Shown in pieces: positions 24,203-34,635 of a stretch of 64,000 nt of DNA. Position 1 is the first letter of the stretch; every line of letters begins with the position of its first letter. The notes under the pieces are model-generated. The model was not told the DNA's origin, did not search any database, and saw only the letters and a list, made by a program, of their open reading frames with translations. The position numbers were made by a program, and so were the translations under genes. The stretch is from NCBI RefSeq assembly GCF_010389155.1, contig NC_057761.1, positions 4,900,501-4,964,500 on the forward strand. Reading direction: 5' to 3'. The DNA is from Erigeron canadensis. Taxonomy: Eukaryota > Streptophyta > Magnoliopsida > Asterales > Asteraceae.

Positions 24203-24240
24203 GGATACAACAACAACAACTGTACCCAATCCCGACATAG
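24203..24240 (-). mobile_element. Tiny 5'-truncated AU-like SINE with target-site duplication
   Basis: On the minus strand the insert reads GTCGGGATTGGGTACAG and ends in a (TTG)n tail, like the 3' end of plant AU-type SINEs. It is flanked by matching ~18-bp copies, GAAGCTTAATTAGGTCGA (24185-24202) and GAAAGCTTAATTAGGCCGA (24241-24259). Confidence 0.7.
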
Positions 24241-24319
24241 GAAAGCTTAATTAGGCCGAAAATGATATAGAAAAACAAGAAAAGTTATCAAAAACAACAC
24301 ACATATATATAATTCTATA

Positions 24320-24748
24320 TTAGTTATTTTTCTCCATTGAAGTGTCATGAAGCAGCTGCTGTAATAGACGATCATCATAGTACTCAAGTACAATTACTTG
24401 CTTGTCTTTTCCGACGGATGAAGAACCTCCCGAAGAAGACGAATAAGACTTTGATGAAGGCTTGTACGAAGGCGGTTCGGGGAGTTTTGACAAGTACTCA
24501 GCTGGAAAATTGAGGGTGGCAAGATGACCTCGAAGGTTGAAAGCCGCTTGATCGTAAGCACGAGCCGCATCCTCAGCTGTATCAAATGTACCAAGCCATA
24601 TTCTCTGCCCGTTTTTATTTGGATCACGGATCTCAGCTGCATATTTTCCCCATGGCCTCCTCCGAACACCTCGGTATCGAGCCTCAAGTTGGCCTTCATT
24701 CCCATCTTGCATGGTTTTTCCCTTAAAAGAACCACCACGGCCTTCCAT
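24320..24748 (-). CDS. AP2/ERF transcription factor, small EDLL-type (ERF group IX-like), copy 1
   Basis: This intronless gene encodes 142 residues from ATG 24748 to TAA 24320. The single AP2/ERF DNA-binding domain spans about residues 25-82, from [18 protein letters not shown] to HLATLNFP. Ala37 and Asp42 are the ERF-type residues (a DREB would have Val and Glu there), so binding to GCC-box promoters in the nucleus is expected. A Ser-rich linker follows. The C-terminal [16 protein letters not shown] (about 118-133) resembles the EDLL activation motif of small Arabidopsis group IXc proteins such as ERF095-ERF098, which act in ethylene/jasmonate defence responses. The exact orthologue cannot be named. 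It is the inverted duplicate of the gene at 27340, with an identical AP2 domain. It looks functional. Confidence 0.95.
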   Translation of the reverse strand: MEGRGGSFKGKTMQDGNEGQLEARYRGVRRRPWGKYAAEIRDPNKNGQRIWLGTFDTAEDAARAYDQAAFNLRGHLATLNFPAEYLSKLPEPPSYKPSSKSYSSSSGGSSSVGKDKQVIVLEYYDDRLLQQLLHDTSMEKNN

Positions 24749-25050
24749 GTATAATATACTCTATTAAATCTCGTATATATATATATTCAATTATATTTAT
24801 ATATTTTGTTGTTTGTTACTTGTTTGTTGATTTCTCAATGAATTTGATGTGATTTTATAGGGGGTTGAAACTTGAAAAGCTTTAATTCTTAATGTAAAGG
24901 TGCCGTTTAATTAATTTGACTATCTCCACGGGCTAATTAAAGGAATTTAGATAGGAAGTTTCGACCAAATCTATGTTCAATAAGATCGAGCAACTTTTTT
25001 AGGGTTAATATGATTCCATTTTCTAGATGCATTTATAAAATAAAACAATT
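24749..25050 (-). promoter_or_regulatory. Promoter region of ERF copy 1
   Basis: On the minus strand a TATA box (CTATAAAATC, plus 24851-24860) lies about 105 bases before the ATG. Upstream are AGTCAAATTA (W-box core TTGAC on the other strand, near 24920), ACGTGG-like CCCGTGGAGAT (near 24930) and GATTTGGTCGAAACTTCC (near 24970). The same order is kept in front of copy 2, which argues for preserved control elements. Confidence 0.75.
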
Positions 25051-25576
25051 GTTCGATTAGATAATCAAGATATTTGCCATTTTGGTCAAACTTGAAATTA
25101 AATATACATATATCATCGGCAACTCAAAGGATATGATCACGGTTGCATGCTGGATACTTCGCAAAAGTTTATTCGATCACAAGCATATCTCAATATGGTT
25201 TAAACATATGTAGCTTGGCGATACTGAAATGAAAACTCATCAAACTAGCTAAAGGTTATTATTTGTTGAATATTTAACGTTAAAAATCATCCAATCTCTA
25301 AATATTAACTTTTGTAGTCCCAACTTAATCATTATCATCATGTATTTAAGTAGTACATATTTATACTTATAAATAAAGACGAATTCAGAAAATTATTCCA
25401 ACATTGAGGTAAAAAAAAATTGCCTTAATAATTCGAGTGATATTGAACCAAAGGAAATTATCTATACACAATTTTTGAGCCATCGAAAGCGCCATTGTTC
25501 TGCTCATTATAAACTAGCTAGATCCGTCGTTGCTATTAATGTGACACTTAAATATATGCATATATCTATATGCATA
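25051..25576. other. Intergenic DNA between the ERF genes, left part
   Basis: No gene seen. AT-rich; sequence between the two duplication arms. Confidence 0.45.
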
Positions 25577-25793
25577 ATTGTTGAATCGTAATCTTTGACT
25601 TGACTCGAAAACCTTATTTTTGACTAGTGACTCGAATAAACGTGTGACTCAACAATTAAAAAATTTGTGACTCGTAGTGATTCGTTTCAAATTCACACTG
25701 TGACTCGTAAGAGTCAGAAGAAATAAAAGTCACACAACGACTCGCCTCATTTTCGATCTAAATCGACTCATGACTCGTAAGAGTCGACTGTCT
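25577..25793. repeat. Second copy of the GACTCGTAAGAGTC repeat family
   Basis: It contains GACTCGTAAGAGTCAG near 25695 and GACTCGTAAGAGTCGAC near 25773, and many TGACTCG blocks. The ends (TTGAATCGTAATCTTTGACTTGACTCG and the right GACTCGTAAGAGTCGACTG) are loosely inverted to each other. It shares its core with 6447-6925. Confidence 0.5.
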
Positions 25794-25802
25794 ATATGTA
25801 CT

Positions 25803-26042
25803 TCTACTCTATTATATATATGAAAATTATTCATCCCATATTAAAATGTCTCAAATGGAAATGACTAAAGTTGATTTTCATTTCCATCTTAAACTCCTAT
25901 TTTATCAATTTACCCTTAAGTTTTAAATATTTACAACGCCATGTTTACCAAAATTAAATTTACATCAACCTGCTAGCTAAATAATTTGACTTTGTCACCA
26001 CTATACTGCAACCGTCGTTGCATTGCACATATCATGTGCTAG
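25803..26042 (+). mobile_element. Non-autonomous Helitron (240 bp)
   Basis: It starts TCTACTCTATTATATATATG (Helitron-type 5' end) and ends CTAG followed by T. A perfect 6-bp stem with a 3-base loop (GCACAT-ATC-ATGTGC) ends two bases before the terminal AG. There is no ORF and no TSD. It lies between the two ERF genes. Confidence 0.75.
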
Positions 26043-27059
26043 TAAATAATAAATGATTATAAAATAATTTTGTTAATATTTCAAAGTAACCGGCCATTTT
26101 GTACTCTGACTTGGATTAAGATTACTCGGACACTTATATATATGAATATGAAGACAGCCGAAACTCATAATTAACCATGGGGATTTTATACATCGTTTCT
26201 TCGGCTTTAAAAATCACATCAAATATATATATATATATATATTTCATATATAACTATAAGTGATTTAACTAGTGCAAATATGTTTTAAAACAATGATCTA
26301 TAATTTTGACATTACGCTGTTTAATTAACAGAATGATACAACTTTTTAAGGCAAACAAATAACTTTTGATATGATGCACATCTAAAGTTAATTAATAGAC
26401 AACTTTAATTCATTATCGATCATACACATTTGACACGGGTATAAGTCTAATACATTTATCATAATGCTAATATGTATACGTAGTTACGTACAGACGTGCT
26501 GATATACGTACAACTGGTGATCTAATTTCAAATAAATCAATGTCAGTTAAGCTTCTGTATGAAAAAGTGTTGTATTTGTCTATGTGATAATGATGTTGTG
26601 AAGATTTGGAGAAGAAAACTAGCTAGTAGACAGAATAAGATTTCAAAAGCAAGATAGACTAATGCTAAAAATTTACATTTAACCCCCTTTACAATACAGA
26701 TTGTCAATTCACGCTAAAACTATCGGTCATAACATTCTCGCTAATTGTGAATTTTTTGTCGTTCACAATCTTCAAATCTGAATTTGACTATATATGTTGC
26801 TCGAATGTTGAGAATATTTCCGAAGTGTTTTCTTGGTCTTTGAGAATTGAGATCATCCATCTATGCTTTAACTTTAATCATGAATTTAATAAAAAATAAT
26901 AAAATTTGAAGACCGTTGGTTCCGAATTACCTCTATGACTAGTTTAAAATCCAAATATGATAGACTTTGTTAATGACTAATGTAAGTTGTTGATTAATTT
27001 TTTTTTTCTTTCAAGTTTTAAGATCTTTTGACCAAAGCCGCAAATCTTAGTTGGTTCTC
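26043..27059. other. Intergenic DNA between the ERF genes, right part
   Basis: No gene seen. A TA microsatellite lies at about 26225-26242; the rest is unique AT-rich sequence upstream of copy 2. Confidence 0.45.
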
Positions 27060-27339
27060 TAAACACTTATTCTAAAGAATAGAATCATATTAACCATAAA
27101 AAAGTTGCTTTTATTGAACATAGATTTGGTCGAAACTTCCTAGCTAAATTCTCTAGGCACGTGGAGATCATATATAGTCAAATTAAACCCCACCTTCACA
27201 TTTTGAAATTAAAGCTTTATTTTTAACCCCCTATAAAATCACATCAAACTAATCATTGAGAAATTAAAACAATAAGTAAGAAACACCAAATATATACACA
27301 CACACGATAAAATACATTATAATTAATAATAGACTATAT
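27060..27339 (+). promoter_or_regulatory. Promoter region of ERF copy 2
   Basis: TATA box CTATAAAATC at 27231-27240, about 100 bases before the ATG. Upstream are AGTCAAATTA (27176), CACGTGGAGATC (27159; contains a CACGTG G-box, which in copy 1 is CCCGTG) and GATTTGGTCGAAACTTCC (27124). TTGACC at about 27028 is a further W-box-like site. The conserved order with copy 1 and the G-box difference are visible directly. Confidence 0.75.
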
Positions 27340-27762
27340 ATGGAAGGTGGTGGTTCTTTTAAGGGAAAAACCATGTATGATGATGAAGGCCAACTAGAGG
27401 CTCGATACCGAGGTGTCCGAAGGCGGCCATGGGGTAAATATGCAGCTGAGATTCGCGACCCAAATAAAAACGGGCAGAGAATATGGCTTGGTACATTTGA
27501 CACAGCTGAGGATGCGGCTCGTGCTTATGATCAAGCGGCTTTCAACCTTCGAGGTCATCTTGCCACCCTCAATTTTCCAGCTGAGTACTTGTCTAAACTC
27601 CCCGAACCCCCTTCGTACAAGCCTTCATCAAAGTCTTATTCGCCTTCTTCAGGAGGTTCTTCATCCGTCGGAAAAGACAAACAAGTAATTGTACTTGAGT
27701 ACTACGATGATCGTCTATTACAGCAACTGCTTCATGACACTTCAATGGACAGTAATAAATAA
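27340..27762 (+). CDS. AP2/ERF transcription factor, small EDLL-type (ERF group IX-like), copy 2
   Basis: This intronless gene encodes 140 residues. The AP2/ERF domain is residue-for-residue the same as in copy 1 ([18 protein letters not shown] to HLATLNFP), with the same Ser-rich linker and C-terminal [12 protein letters not shown] motif. Differences are confined to the N-terminus ([17 protein letters not shown]), one Ser-to-Pro in the linker, and the last three residues. It should act as a nuclear GCC-box binding activator of stress or hormone responses, by family knowledge. Identical domains alongside divergent flanks suggest a fairly recent inverted duplication with purifying selection, or gene conversion. 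The head-to-head layout puts both promoters in the shared 2.6-kb interval. Confidence 0.95.
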   Translation: MEGGGSFKGKTMYDDEGQLEARYRGVRRRPWGKYAAEIRDPNKNGQRIWLGTFDTAEDAARAYDQAAFNLRGHLATLNFPAEYLSKLPEPPSYKPSSKSYSPSSGGSSSVGKDKQVIVLEYYDDRLLQQLLHDTSMDSNK

Positions 27763-28198
27763 CCCTTTATTTTCAAATGGCCGGCTAGAAGAAGAAATAA
27801 TTGATATGCGGTTTTTGGTAACTTTTCTAAATCATGATCCGCCTACGCTTCCAAAGTCTTAACTTGTGAGAGTCTATATATATACATATATATATATATG
27901 AAAAGGTGTATGTGGAGAAGTGAGAACCATTTGAATTGAAAGAACAATGATACTTCTAAATTATAATTTAATGTTTATACGTGAATGTATATCTGAGCAA
28001 ATTGGTTCACAAACAGATCATGTACGTTATACTTGATAGTATCCATGTTCATACGTGAACATTTCTCGCATATATATATATATATGTATGTAAGTATGTA
28101 CATATCAGTCTTGCTTGCTGGTTAACTTTGATATAACATATTACTTGATCTTCAATTAATGTTATAATCAGTAGGCCGGCTCTTTGCTTAATTAATAT

Positions 28199-28680
28199 CT
28201 CATTTCAACGATCGGTTAATTAAGGATCACAAATTTGTAATGAATATGTGGAGATATTTTTGATCAAGAAGCTGAATCATATCCTTAAGGATCTTTAAGG
28301 TAGCGATGCTCTAATTAAGAATATAAAAGATAACATCTTTTGGAATATATATTAGATGATAAAAAGGAACAAGTGGGTACGGAAGGTATGAAACTACGTA
28401 CAAAGTTAAAAGTCTACTTGTATACCTCATATTTGACTCACTCAATTTCAACGATCGGTAATTTGTGTGGAACAGAATTAATTTCGTAATGAAAAATCTG
28501 TAGATATTTTTGATATCAACAAATTGAATCATATCCTTGAGGATCTTTAAGGTACGTAGCGAAGATACGCTAATTAGAAGATACTGTCATTAATTTGGAA
28601 TCCATAAATCTAGAGATGAGTTGGTACGTAAGGTATCAAATTACCTACAAAGTCAAAATGTGAAACGAATACGTACCATC
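28199..28680. repeat. Tandem duplication, two ~240-bp units
   Basis: Both units begin with ATTTCAACGATCGGT (about 28203 and 28445). They continue with GAGATATTTTTGAT / TAGATATTTTTGAT, GAATCATATCCTT(A/G)AGG, ATCTTTAAGGTA and a TACGGAAGGTATGAAA / TACGTAAGGTATCAAA block. The match includes the downstream part of the ERF duplication arm, so this flank was duplicated again on this side only. Confidence 0.7.
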
Positions 28681-29283
28681 CTATAGAAAAGCAGCATCCG
28701 GCCGGGGTGTGCAAAATATATTTTATGCCTACTGGTCGGTTTAGTTATAGATCGAGTGCATGCAAAATTATGATAATAATAATCAATATGAATGTTAATA
28801 TTGAGAGTTAATATTGAGAGGGTTGTCATATAGAGAATTTAAATTCTAAAGCTCATCCATAACTTTTATGATATAATATAGTATAACTAATGACTATTTT
28901 TTATAGAACAACCCAATATTATTATTTTTTTTTTTAACAACTTTAAATTAAAAAATGACCCCATCATTCAAATTAAGCTAAAGGTGCTCTTAGACGATAA
29001 TTAGTTATCTTAATTATCATGTTACATTTAAAGTTGAGTAGCATCCAAACGAAAATCACTGAAGTCCTAGCTCCCACACATTCAGTTTTGGATCGAAACC
29101 TGAATTCGAACTCTCGCCTTCAATATGAAACCCGGTAACTAGCTACATGACCGGTATCATCGTCATATGTGAATATTATCTTTCTTTATCTTTCATATAC
29201 AAATCTAAAAATAAATTATTTTTTCCGTCTCATTTTCAGTGTCTTAGCTTGACCTTTAAAGTATTTTTTTTTAACGTTAACTG
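28681..29283. other. Intergenic DNA with a possible SINE remnant
   Basis: No gene seen. On the minus strand at about 29095-29150, GAGTTCGAATTC fits a polymerase III B box and TAGCTAGTTACCGGG an A-box-like site about 35 bases before it, hinting at a tRNA-derived SINE. The evidence is weak. Confidence 0.35.
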
Positions 29284-29932
29284 TGATAATCCACGAATGC
29301 ACAACTTATGTTATATTTAAATTAGATAAGAAAGTAAATAAGAAGATAAATAACAAGAACAACAGCAAGTTCAATTGTAATAAATCAATGCAAGTATAAT
29401 CATATGTATCATTGATTAAACGATGAATACATGGTTGGTCTTACACACTTGACTTACAAGAATACAAAAGAACAAAGGTAATTGCTAAGTCCAGACACAC
29501 TAAAAACTTGAACAATTACAAGTGACACACACTTTTAAGGTGACTAACACACTTGATACAATGCGGCTGTGTTGCTTTATATAGAGGAAGAATTAGGGCA
29601 ACACAGCCTTTCTTTGATTGTGATAGATGGTGGTTGTCGACATTCCATTGTCTCCTTGTACTTCCAAGTAAGAGCCTTTGTCTTCTTTTCCAAAATGGGT
29701 ATGAGAGAGAAGACCCAAGTTTTGGTCCTAAACTGTACCTTTACCAAGTAAGGCATGTTACAGTTGGAAAAACCACCATGTGACTCTTGTCTTCATATGG
29801 TTTGAATACTTCCCGCCATAACGAACATTTGGTCAGCATACATCCCGCTGAAGAGAGTCACTGGACTCGCTGAAGACTTGTTGACTATACATGTCAGCGA
29901 GTAAGTCTAATCAGCGAATCCAAGACTCAACA
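29284..29932 (-). repeat. 3' LTR of element 3
   Basis: The minus strand reads TGTTGAGTCTTGG to GTGGATTATCA, 649 bp. The TATA box lies at plus 29575-29584. Read-out would run leftward, toward the ERF pair. No partner LTR remains. Confidence 0.92.
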
Positions 29933-29945
29933 ATCTCCCCCTATT
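29933..29945 (-). other. Polypurine tract of element 3
   Basis: The minus strand reads AATAGGGGGAGAT right before the LTR, identical to that of element 2. Confidence 0.88.
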
Positions 29946-30059
29946 CGCTGAAGAGACTTGCTGAGTAAGTAAGAAGAATGTAATATGAAGGAAAGATGTC
30001 TTTTATATCATCAAAGAGAACTACAAGCTGAAGCATAAAGCTTTTACAAATTAAGACAT

Positions 30060-33000
30060 CTAAAGATTGGCAGCTTCTATCTCCCAAGCATCTTCTTGCT
30101 TGGCAATCCTTAGTACTAGATCTTCTTTTCTTGCTGGCTTCAATAACTCTTCATCTATCTTGCTGATGACTGATCTAGCACTTGACATCTTAGCAAACCT
30201 TCTTCTAATGCTAATCAGAAAACCAGTCGACGCTTTTTCAATTTCTGCCAACCTGAAGAAGAGTTGATCATTTTGGAAGTTTTGGAAGAATATGCCAGCA
30301 GGGGACTCCAATATTCTTCCTTCTTCGAATGTGCTTCTGGGGGCAATCGAAGATTCAATGTAGCATCACCAGCTAGAGGAGGAGAGCTGTAGGCAAGGTT
30401 TGATGCATTTTTTTTCTTTTTCTTGTTTTCTTGCCAACAGTCATTGAGGTAGCTGCTGGAGCTCCAAATACTAGCCTCAGCATAGGCAAATCACACCTGA
30501 ACTTTGTTTCAAAACCTTTTGCCTTTTCAAAGTACTCCCTCAACATGTTTTTCAATTGTCATAGTTGGGAGCCTTTTTGTCCTTTATTAGCATATACACT
30601 TCAGCCCATTCCAAGGCACTTAGTGTAGTTGCCTTGACACCTTCATACCTGACAGGCTTATCAGCACCTTCCCTTAAAATCTTCAGATTTGTCTTTAAGC
30701 CCATGTCAGCACGAAAGGCTTCAACTACCACTATTCTTTGGGGCCGCCTCCTGTCATTCATATGCTTCAACCATTTAGCCTTTTCGAAACTTAGCTCTCT
30801 TTTCACTCAGCTGCTTCTCTACTTCATCATATTTATGCTTGTAGAGAGCTTCAGCACCACCTATTTGTAGAATCATTCTTTGCTCAGCATCCAACTGGTC
30901 TTTTTCAAGGAGTGGCAGCTGTCTTATGAATTCCAAGTTTTTCTTTTCATTTTCTTGGTTTTCTTTAATTCTGTCCAGCTCCTTGATGGCTTCTTCTTGA
31001 GTTTTACCCTCAGCAGTCAAGACCAATATGTCAATCATTTGATGTTGATGACCTGCTGGGGATTGGATGGTTAGAGATTCAGCAGAGAACGAGGTGGCAG
31101 CAGCTTGAGGTTCTTTGAATAATTCAGACTCCGTTAGCTGTTTCCTTTGACTATCAGTCATTGGAGTGATTTCAGCATTTGGCAGATATCATCTATGAAA
31201 GATTGGCAACATCTCACGAGATCTTTCTTGAGCCATTTCCTGAGCGAACCCAGCTTCCCATACAACCTTCATGGTCTTTGGTTCCAACTGCTCAGCTCCA
31301 GAAGTTTCAAGCTGGGGAGATTTGACAACAATCTGCTGCTCCCCTTCAGCATTAACATTTTCCTCAGTCTCCCCCTCAGCACCAACATGGGGAACTTCAG
31401 CATCAATTCTTGTCTCCCCCTCAACATCAGCAGGGGGAGTGTTTACTTTGTCCTCACTAGCAACCACTATTGCCAGTTCATCTTGTTTTTCAGTGGCTGC
31501 AACAGTGTTTTCTTCACATGCAACCTTGTCAGCAGAAGCTTCATATATATCATTTACCGCTTTGTTCACAGCTTCGCTGACAAGTGCCATCACAGCAACA
31601 TCAACTTTCTCCCCCTTGGAGGTAGTATCATTAATAACTACCTCCACAGTTGCTGTTGGAGCTGTCTGCTGCTGAAGAAGTTGGGACAACATCTTCTTTA
31701 TGTCCCCAACTTCTTGTTCCAGATGCATTTGGCGCTTACGATCTTCCTCAGTGAAAGAGACGTGAGGAGGAAGACTGACCACTTGAGTTTTCAAGGCATT
31801 TATGGCCTTGGTGTTGCATTCAAGCTGGGAGATAAGAGGAGAAACCAGGTCAGCAACCCTTTTCGCTTCAGCAGCAACCGATTCACTGCTGTTGGATGCT
31901 TTCTTTGCTGAGAACTGTACATCAGTTCCAATCTTGCACAGTGATCGTGAGAACCCTCGAATAGCCTGCTGATCCTTTTTGATAACATTTGTATAAGTGC
32001 GCAACTTCTCTTGATCAGCAGCCATAGAAACAGATTTTTCCTTAAGTGTCTCGATGCTGGCAGTGTTTTCATTCTGCTTGTTGTACCAGCTCTCCAAGAT
32101 CTTCACCAATCTGTCATCTTCATGACTTTTAAGTTGAACAACGAGTGTGGCAGCCTTGGTGAGATCATTTAATTGGTGTTCCACCCTGGCCAGCCTGTCA
32201 GAAGAGTTAGTGGAGTAAGAGATACCCAACTCTTTAGCAGTTTGAGAATCGACAGGCTTGGCAGCAGAAGAACAGCCAGGAACACTTTGAAAGGAAGAGG
32301 GCATGCCAAGAGAGAGCATAGTGTTCACTGGTTGCAAGGGTGGAGTTTGAGGTCTGGCAGAAAGAGTCAGCACCTTAGTTTCTTCAATATTAGCTGCTGC
32401 ATTATCATCATCAGCAACTTCTTCATCACTTTCAATGATGGCTGCTGCATTTACATCAACAACAACAACCTCTTCATCAACCTCCATATCACTTGCTTCA
32501 ATTTCATCAGCCTGGTTGGAGGAATCCAGCTGGAATTCATCAGCAACAGACTCACCCAGCTCAAAATCGCTTTCCTCATCATCATCATTACCTTCAATAC
32601 TAACATCTCCTTCAACATATACATCATCCTCAAGATTTTCACTGCCAGCCTCTATCCTTTCTTCAATAGCAAAATTTAAAGGGGTAGGGGAACCGGGTGC
32701 CTCAGCTTCAGTGTGTTGTTCCACCAAAGCATCATCGGCCGTAGACTTTGTTGTCTCTAGCAACACCTGTGGTATGGCTGCTGACAACGACTCAGAGGGT
32801 TGAGAAGAAGAGGGAATAGTTTGTTCAGTAGACTCAACTCTAATGGGCTGGGGTGGCCCTTGATCTTCACCAACCTCGCCTACAGAAGTTTGAGGTGGCT
32901 GCTTTTGGTTACCCTTTTTCTCGTCAGCAGCCTTTTTTGAGGCTGCTGATGGTTTGGCTGGGTCTCTATTGTCCTTGGGCAGTGAGGACTTCTTAGCCTC

Positions 33001-34063
33001 AGTAGTTTTGCCCTTTGATACTCGCTGCTGCTGTTTTAGGACAGCAGCAGGAGGTGAAGTGGAAGAAGATACAATTGTTTTGGCTTTCTTGGGAGCTTTG
33101 GAGGCTGCTAGGGGGATTATCAGCATACCAGCTCCAACAGGGTTAGGTTTATAAATTTCAGGATATACAGAATAAAGTACCTGCCTCAGGAGTGAGCACA
33201 TCATACTTGGATTCGAATTGCTCAGGGTCGCAAGCAGGAGTTTTATATACAGAGCTCGCAACCCTTGGAGAGAGAAGATAGTGAGCACCTTCAGGAAGAT
33301 ATTCTCCCTTCAGCTCATGCTTGAAGATCAGCGATAGAAATCTGGAAAATGGTACAGAGCTTGACCTGTTCCTTATAGTGACCTTTCCCTTTAGGTCTTC
33401 AAAAATGACACTGGCAAAGTCTATATTTCGACCATTTGCCAGTGCATAGATCATCTGCATTTGAGCAGCAGTGGCTTGATCAAATGAGCCACTATTTCCA
33501 CCAAGACATTGAATGACATGAGTAAACAACAACCTCCACACCCCAGGCAAGAACTTCTTTTGTGGATTGCTATGAACAGGTGTGGGTGGAACTGTGTTAG
33601 ATCCGTACCCAATGGACAGCAGCCATTCCTTCCAAACATTTGTTTCTACAAGTCCAACAAATGGTCGTTCTTCAGTTTGATTGGGAAGACGAAGAACTTG
33701 TCTCAGTAAATCCACTGAGATAGATATAGTACGCGTCCCTTTCATGACGGTACCAGTAATGGTGCTACTTGCAACTTTGTAATCACATGTCCACCAGAAC
33801 TCCCTTAGGAGGTGGACAGTTATTTCTTTAGGATCGCTATAAATAGCCCTCCTAACTGGACATCCCATTATGAAGTCGAGCATGGAGAAGTAACCTTTGA
33901 TTTTTGATGGGATCTCTTCAGATCCCAGATAGTTATTGGCCTTGATAACCAACTTAGAAGCTTGGAAAGACACTTGATTAGAAGGATTAATGCCTTCATT
34001 ATCATAGATTTTGGAGTTGAGATATGAGAGATTTTGTTGTTCAGGAGCAGATGAAGAAGCCAT
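30060..34063 (-). pseudogene. Large third ORF after pol (envelope position, function unknown), frameshifted
   Basis: From ATG 34063 a 301-residue frame starts MASSSAPEQQNLSYLNSKIY and reads through LREFWWTCDYKV and HELKGEYLPEGAHYLLSPR. The reading then moves to another frame near 33165-33180 (either an indel or an intron, since CAGGTACT follows the point). The next 650 residues have a Lys/Ser/Ala/Pro-rich part (SKAPKKAKTIVSSS, RVSKGKTTEAKKSS), a strongly acidic part (about 32400-32700) and a coiled-coil part (31900-32150). Further breaks occur near 31165-31189, 30790, 30555 and 30320 before the end EDAWEIEAANL at 30060. I see no signal peptide and no membrane helix, so calling it an envelope rests on position only. 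The total is roughly 1,330 codons. Confidence 0.8.
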
Positions 34064-34240
34064 GTTAGATTAGAGTGGAGATGAAAGAAGATTAGAGGAT
34101 GAATGTTTTAAGAGAATCTGAAAGATTTGAGAGAAATTTAGAAATTTGAGAGAATATGAGAGATTTTGGAAGCTTAGAGAGAAAGAAATGAACGTAAAAG
34201 AAGGTGAAGAGGAAGAGATTTGCATATATATGGCATGGAT
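34064..34240 (-). promoter_or_regulatory. Candidate internal promoter in front of the third ORF
   Basis: On the minus strand a TATA-like CCATATATATGC (plus 34222-34232) is followed by a CT-rich stretch (TCTCTTCCTCTTCACCTTC and on, to about 34085), and then the ORF start at 34063. This is the usual layout of a plant core promoter with a CT-rich 5' UTR. It would allow the third ORF to be made from its own mRNA. No expression evidence is available from sequence. Confidence 0.45.
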
Positions 34241-34635
34241 ATGGGTCCCATGACTGCAAAAAGTGAGTCGTCACATGTACTCTCTTTCATACGTGGCATA
34301 AAAAAATTATATTAAATTGTGAGACACTGATTATATGTACGTATGAGTGAAGTATGATGTGACTATATGAACCACGATTTCAACTGTACTCGAGTTCATA
34401 CGGCGCGTACAGTGTACAAGTTGCCCATTTGGGAGAAAATCGAGGTAACCGTTTGAGATATATATATAATGAAATATTAACAAAATACGTAGTGGAATAC
34501 ACTCAGATAAATTGAGGTATCCACTAAAGAGTTTATTTTATTAAAAGGGATGGTTACCAAGTTTTAATCAGCACCATAAAGAAAGAAATGGTGGATGCTG
34601 ATGAGCATTAAACAAATTTTGGCAAATTGTCAGCC

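Larger units (their letters stand above)
23990..25050. repeat. Left arm of inverted ERF duplication
   Basis: Coding region, about 300 bp of promoter and 3' flank (the inverted GGAAGCTGAATCGTATCC / CTTGAGGATCTC region near 24010-24045) match 27060-28330 in inverse orientation. The arms face each other across about 2 kb that carries later insertions. Confidence 0.8.
27060..28330. repeat. Right arm of inverted ERF duplication
   Basis: This arm matches 23990-25050 inverted: promoter, coding region, and 3' flank near 28264-28320 (AAGCTGAATCATATCC, TAAGGATCTTTAAGG). Confidence 0.8.

Noticed and set aside
24394..24738. 114-residue minus ORF and the plus ORF 24524-24754 over ERF copy 1 (and the matching shadows over copy 2)
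   Set aside because: Out-of-frame shadows of the AP2 gene; they lack any domain and mirror its codons.
21103..29932. The ERF pair carried inside one composite element bounded by inverted 649-bp LTRs
   Set aside because: Each LTR adjoins its own polypurine tract and coding region, and element 2 has its own complete TSD, so they are separate insertions.
31147..31911. 254-residue plus-strand ORF opposite the third ORF of element 3, and similar plus ORFs at 32173-32679 and 32435-32803
   Set aside because: They are antisense shadows of the Ser/Glu-rich third ORF; composition is hydrophobic or Ser-repetitive and there is no recognisable domain.
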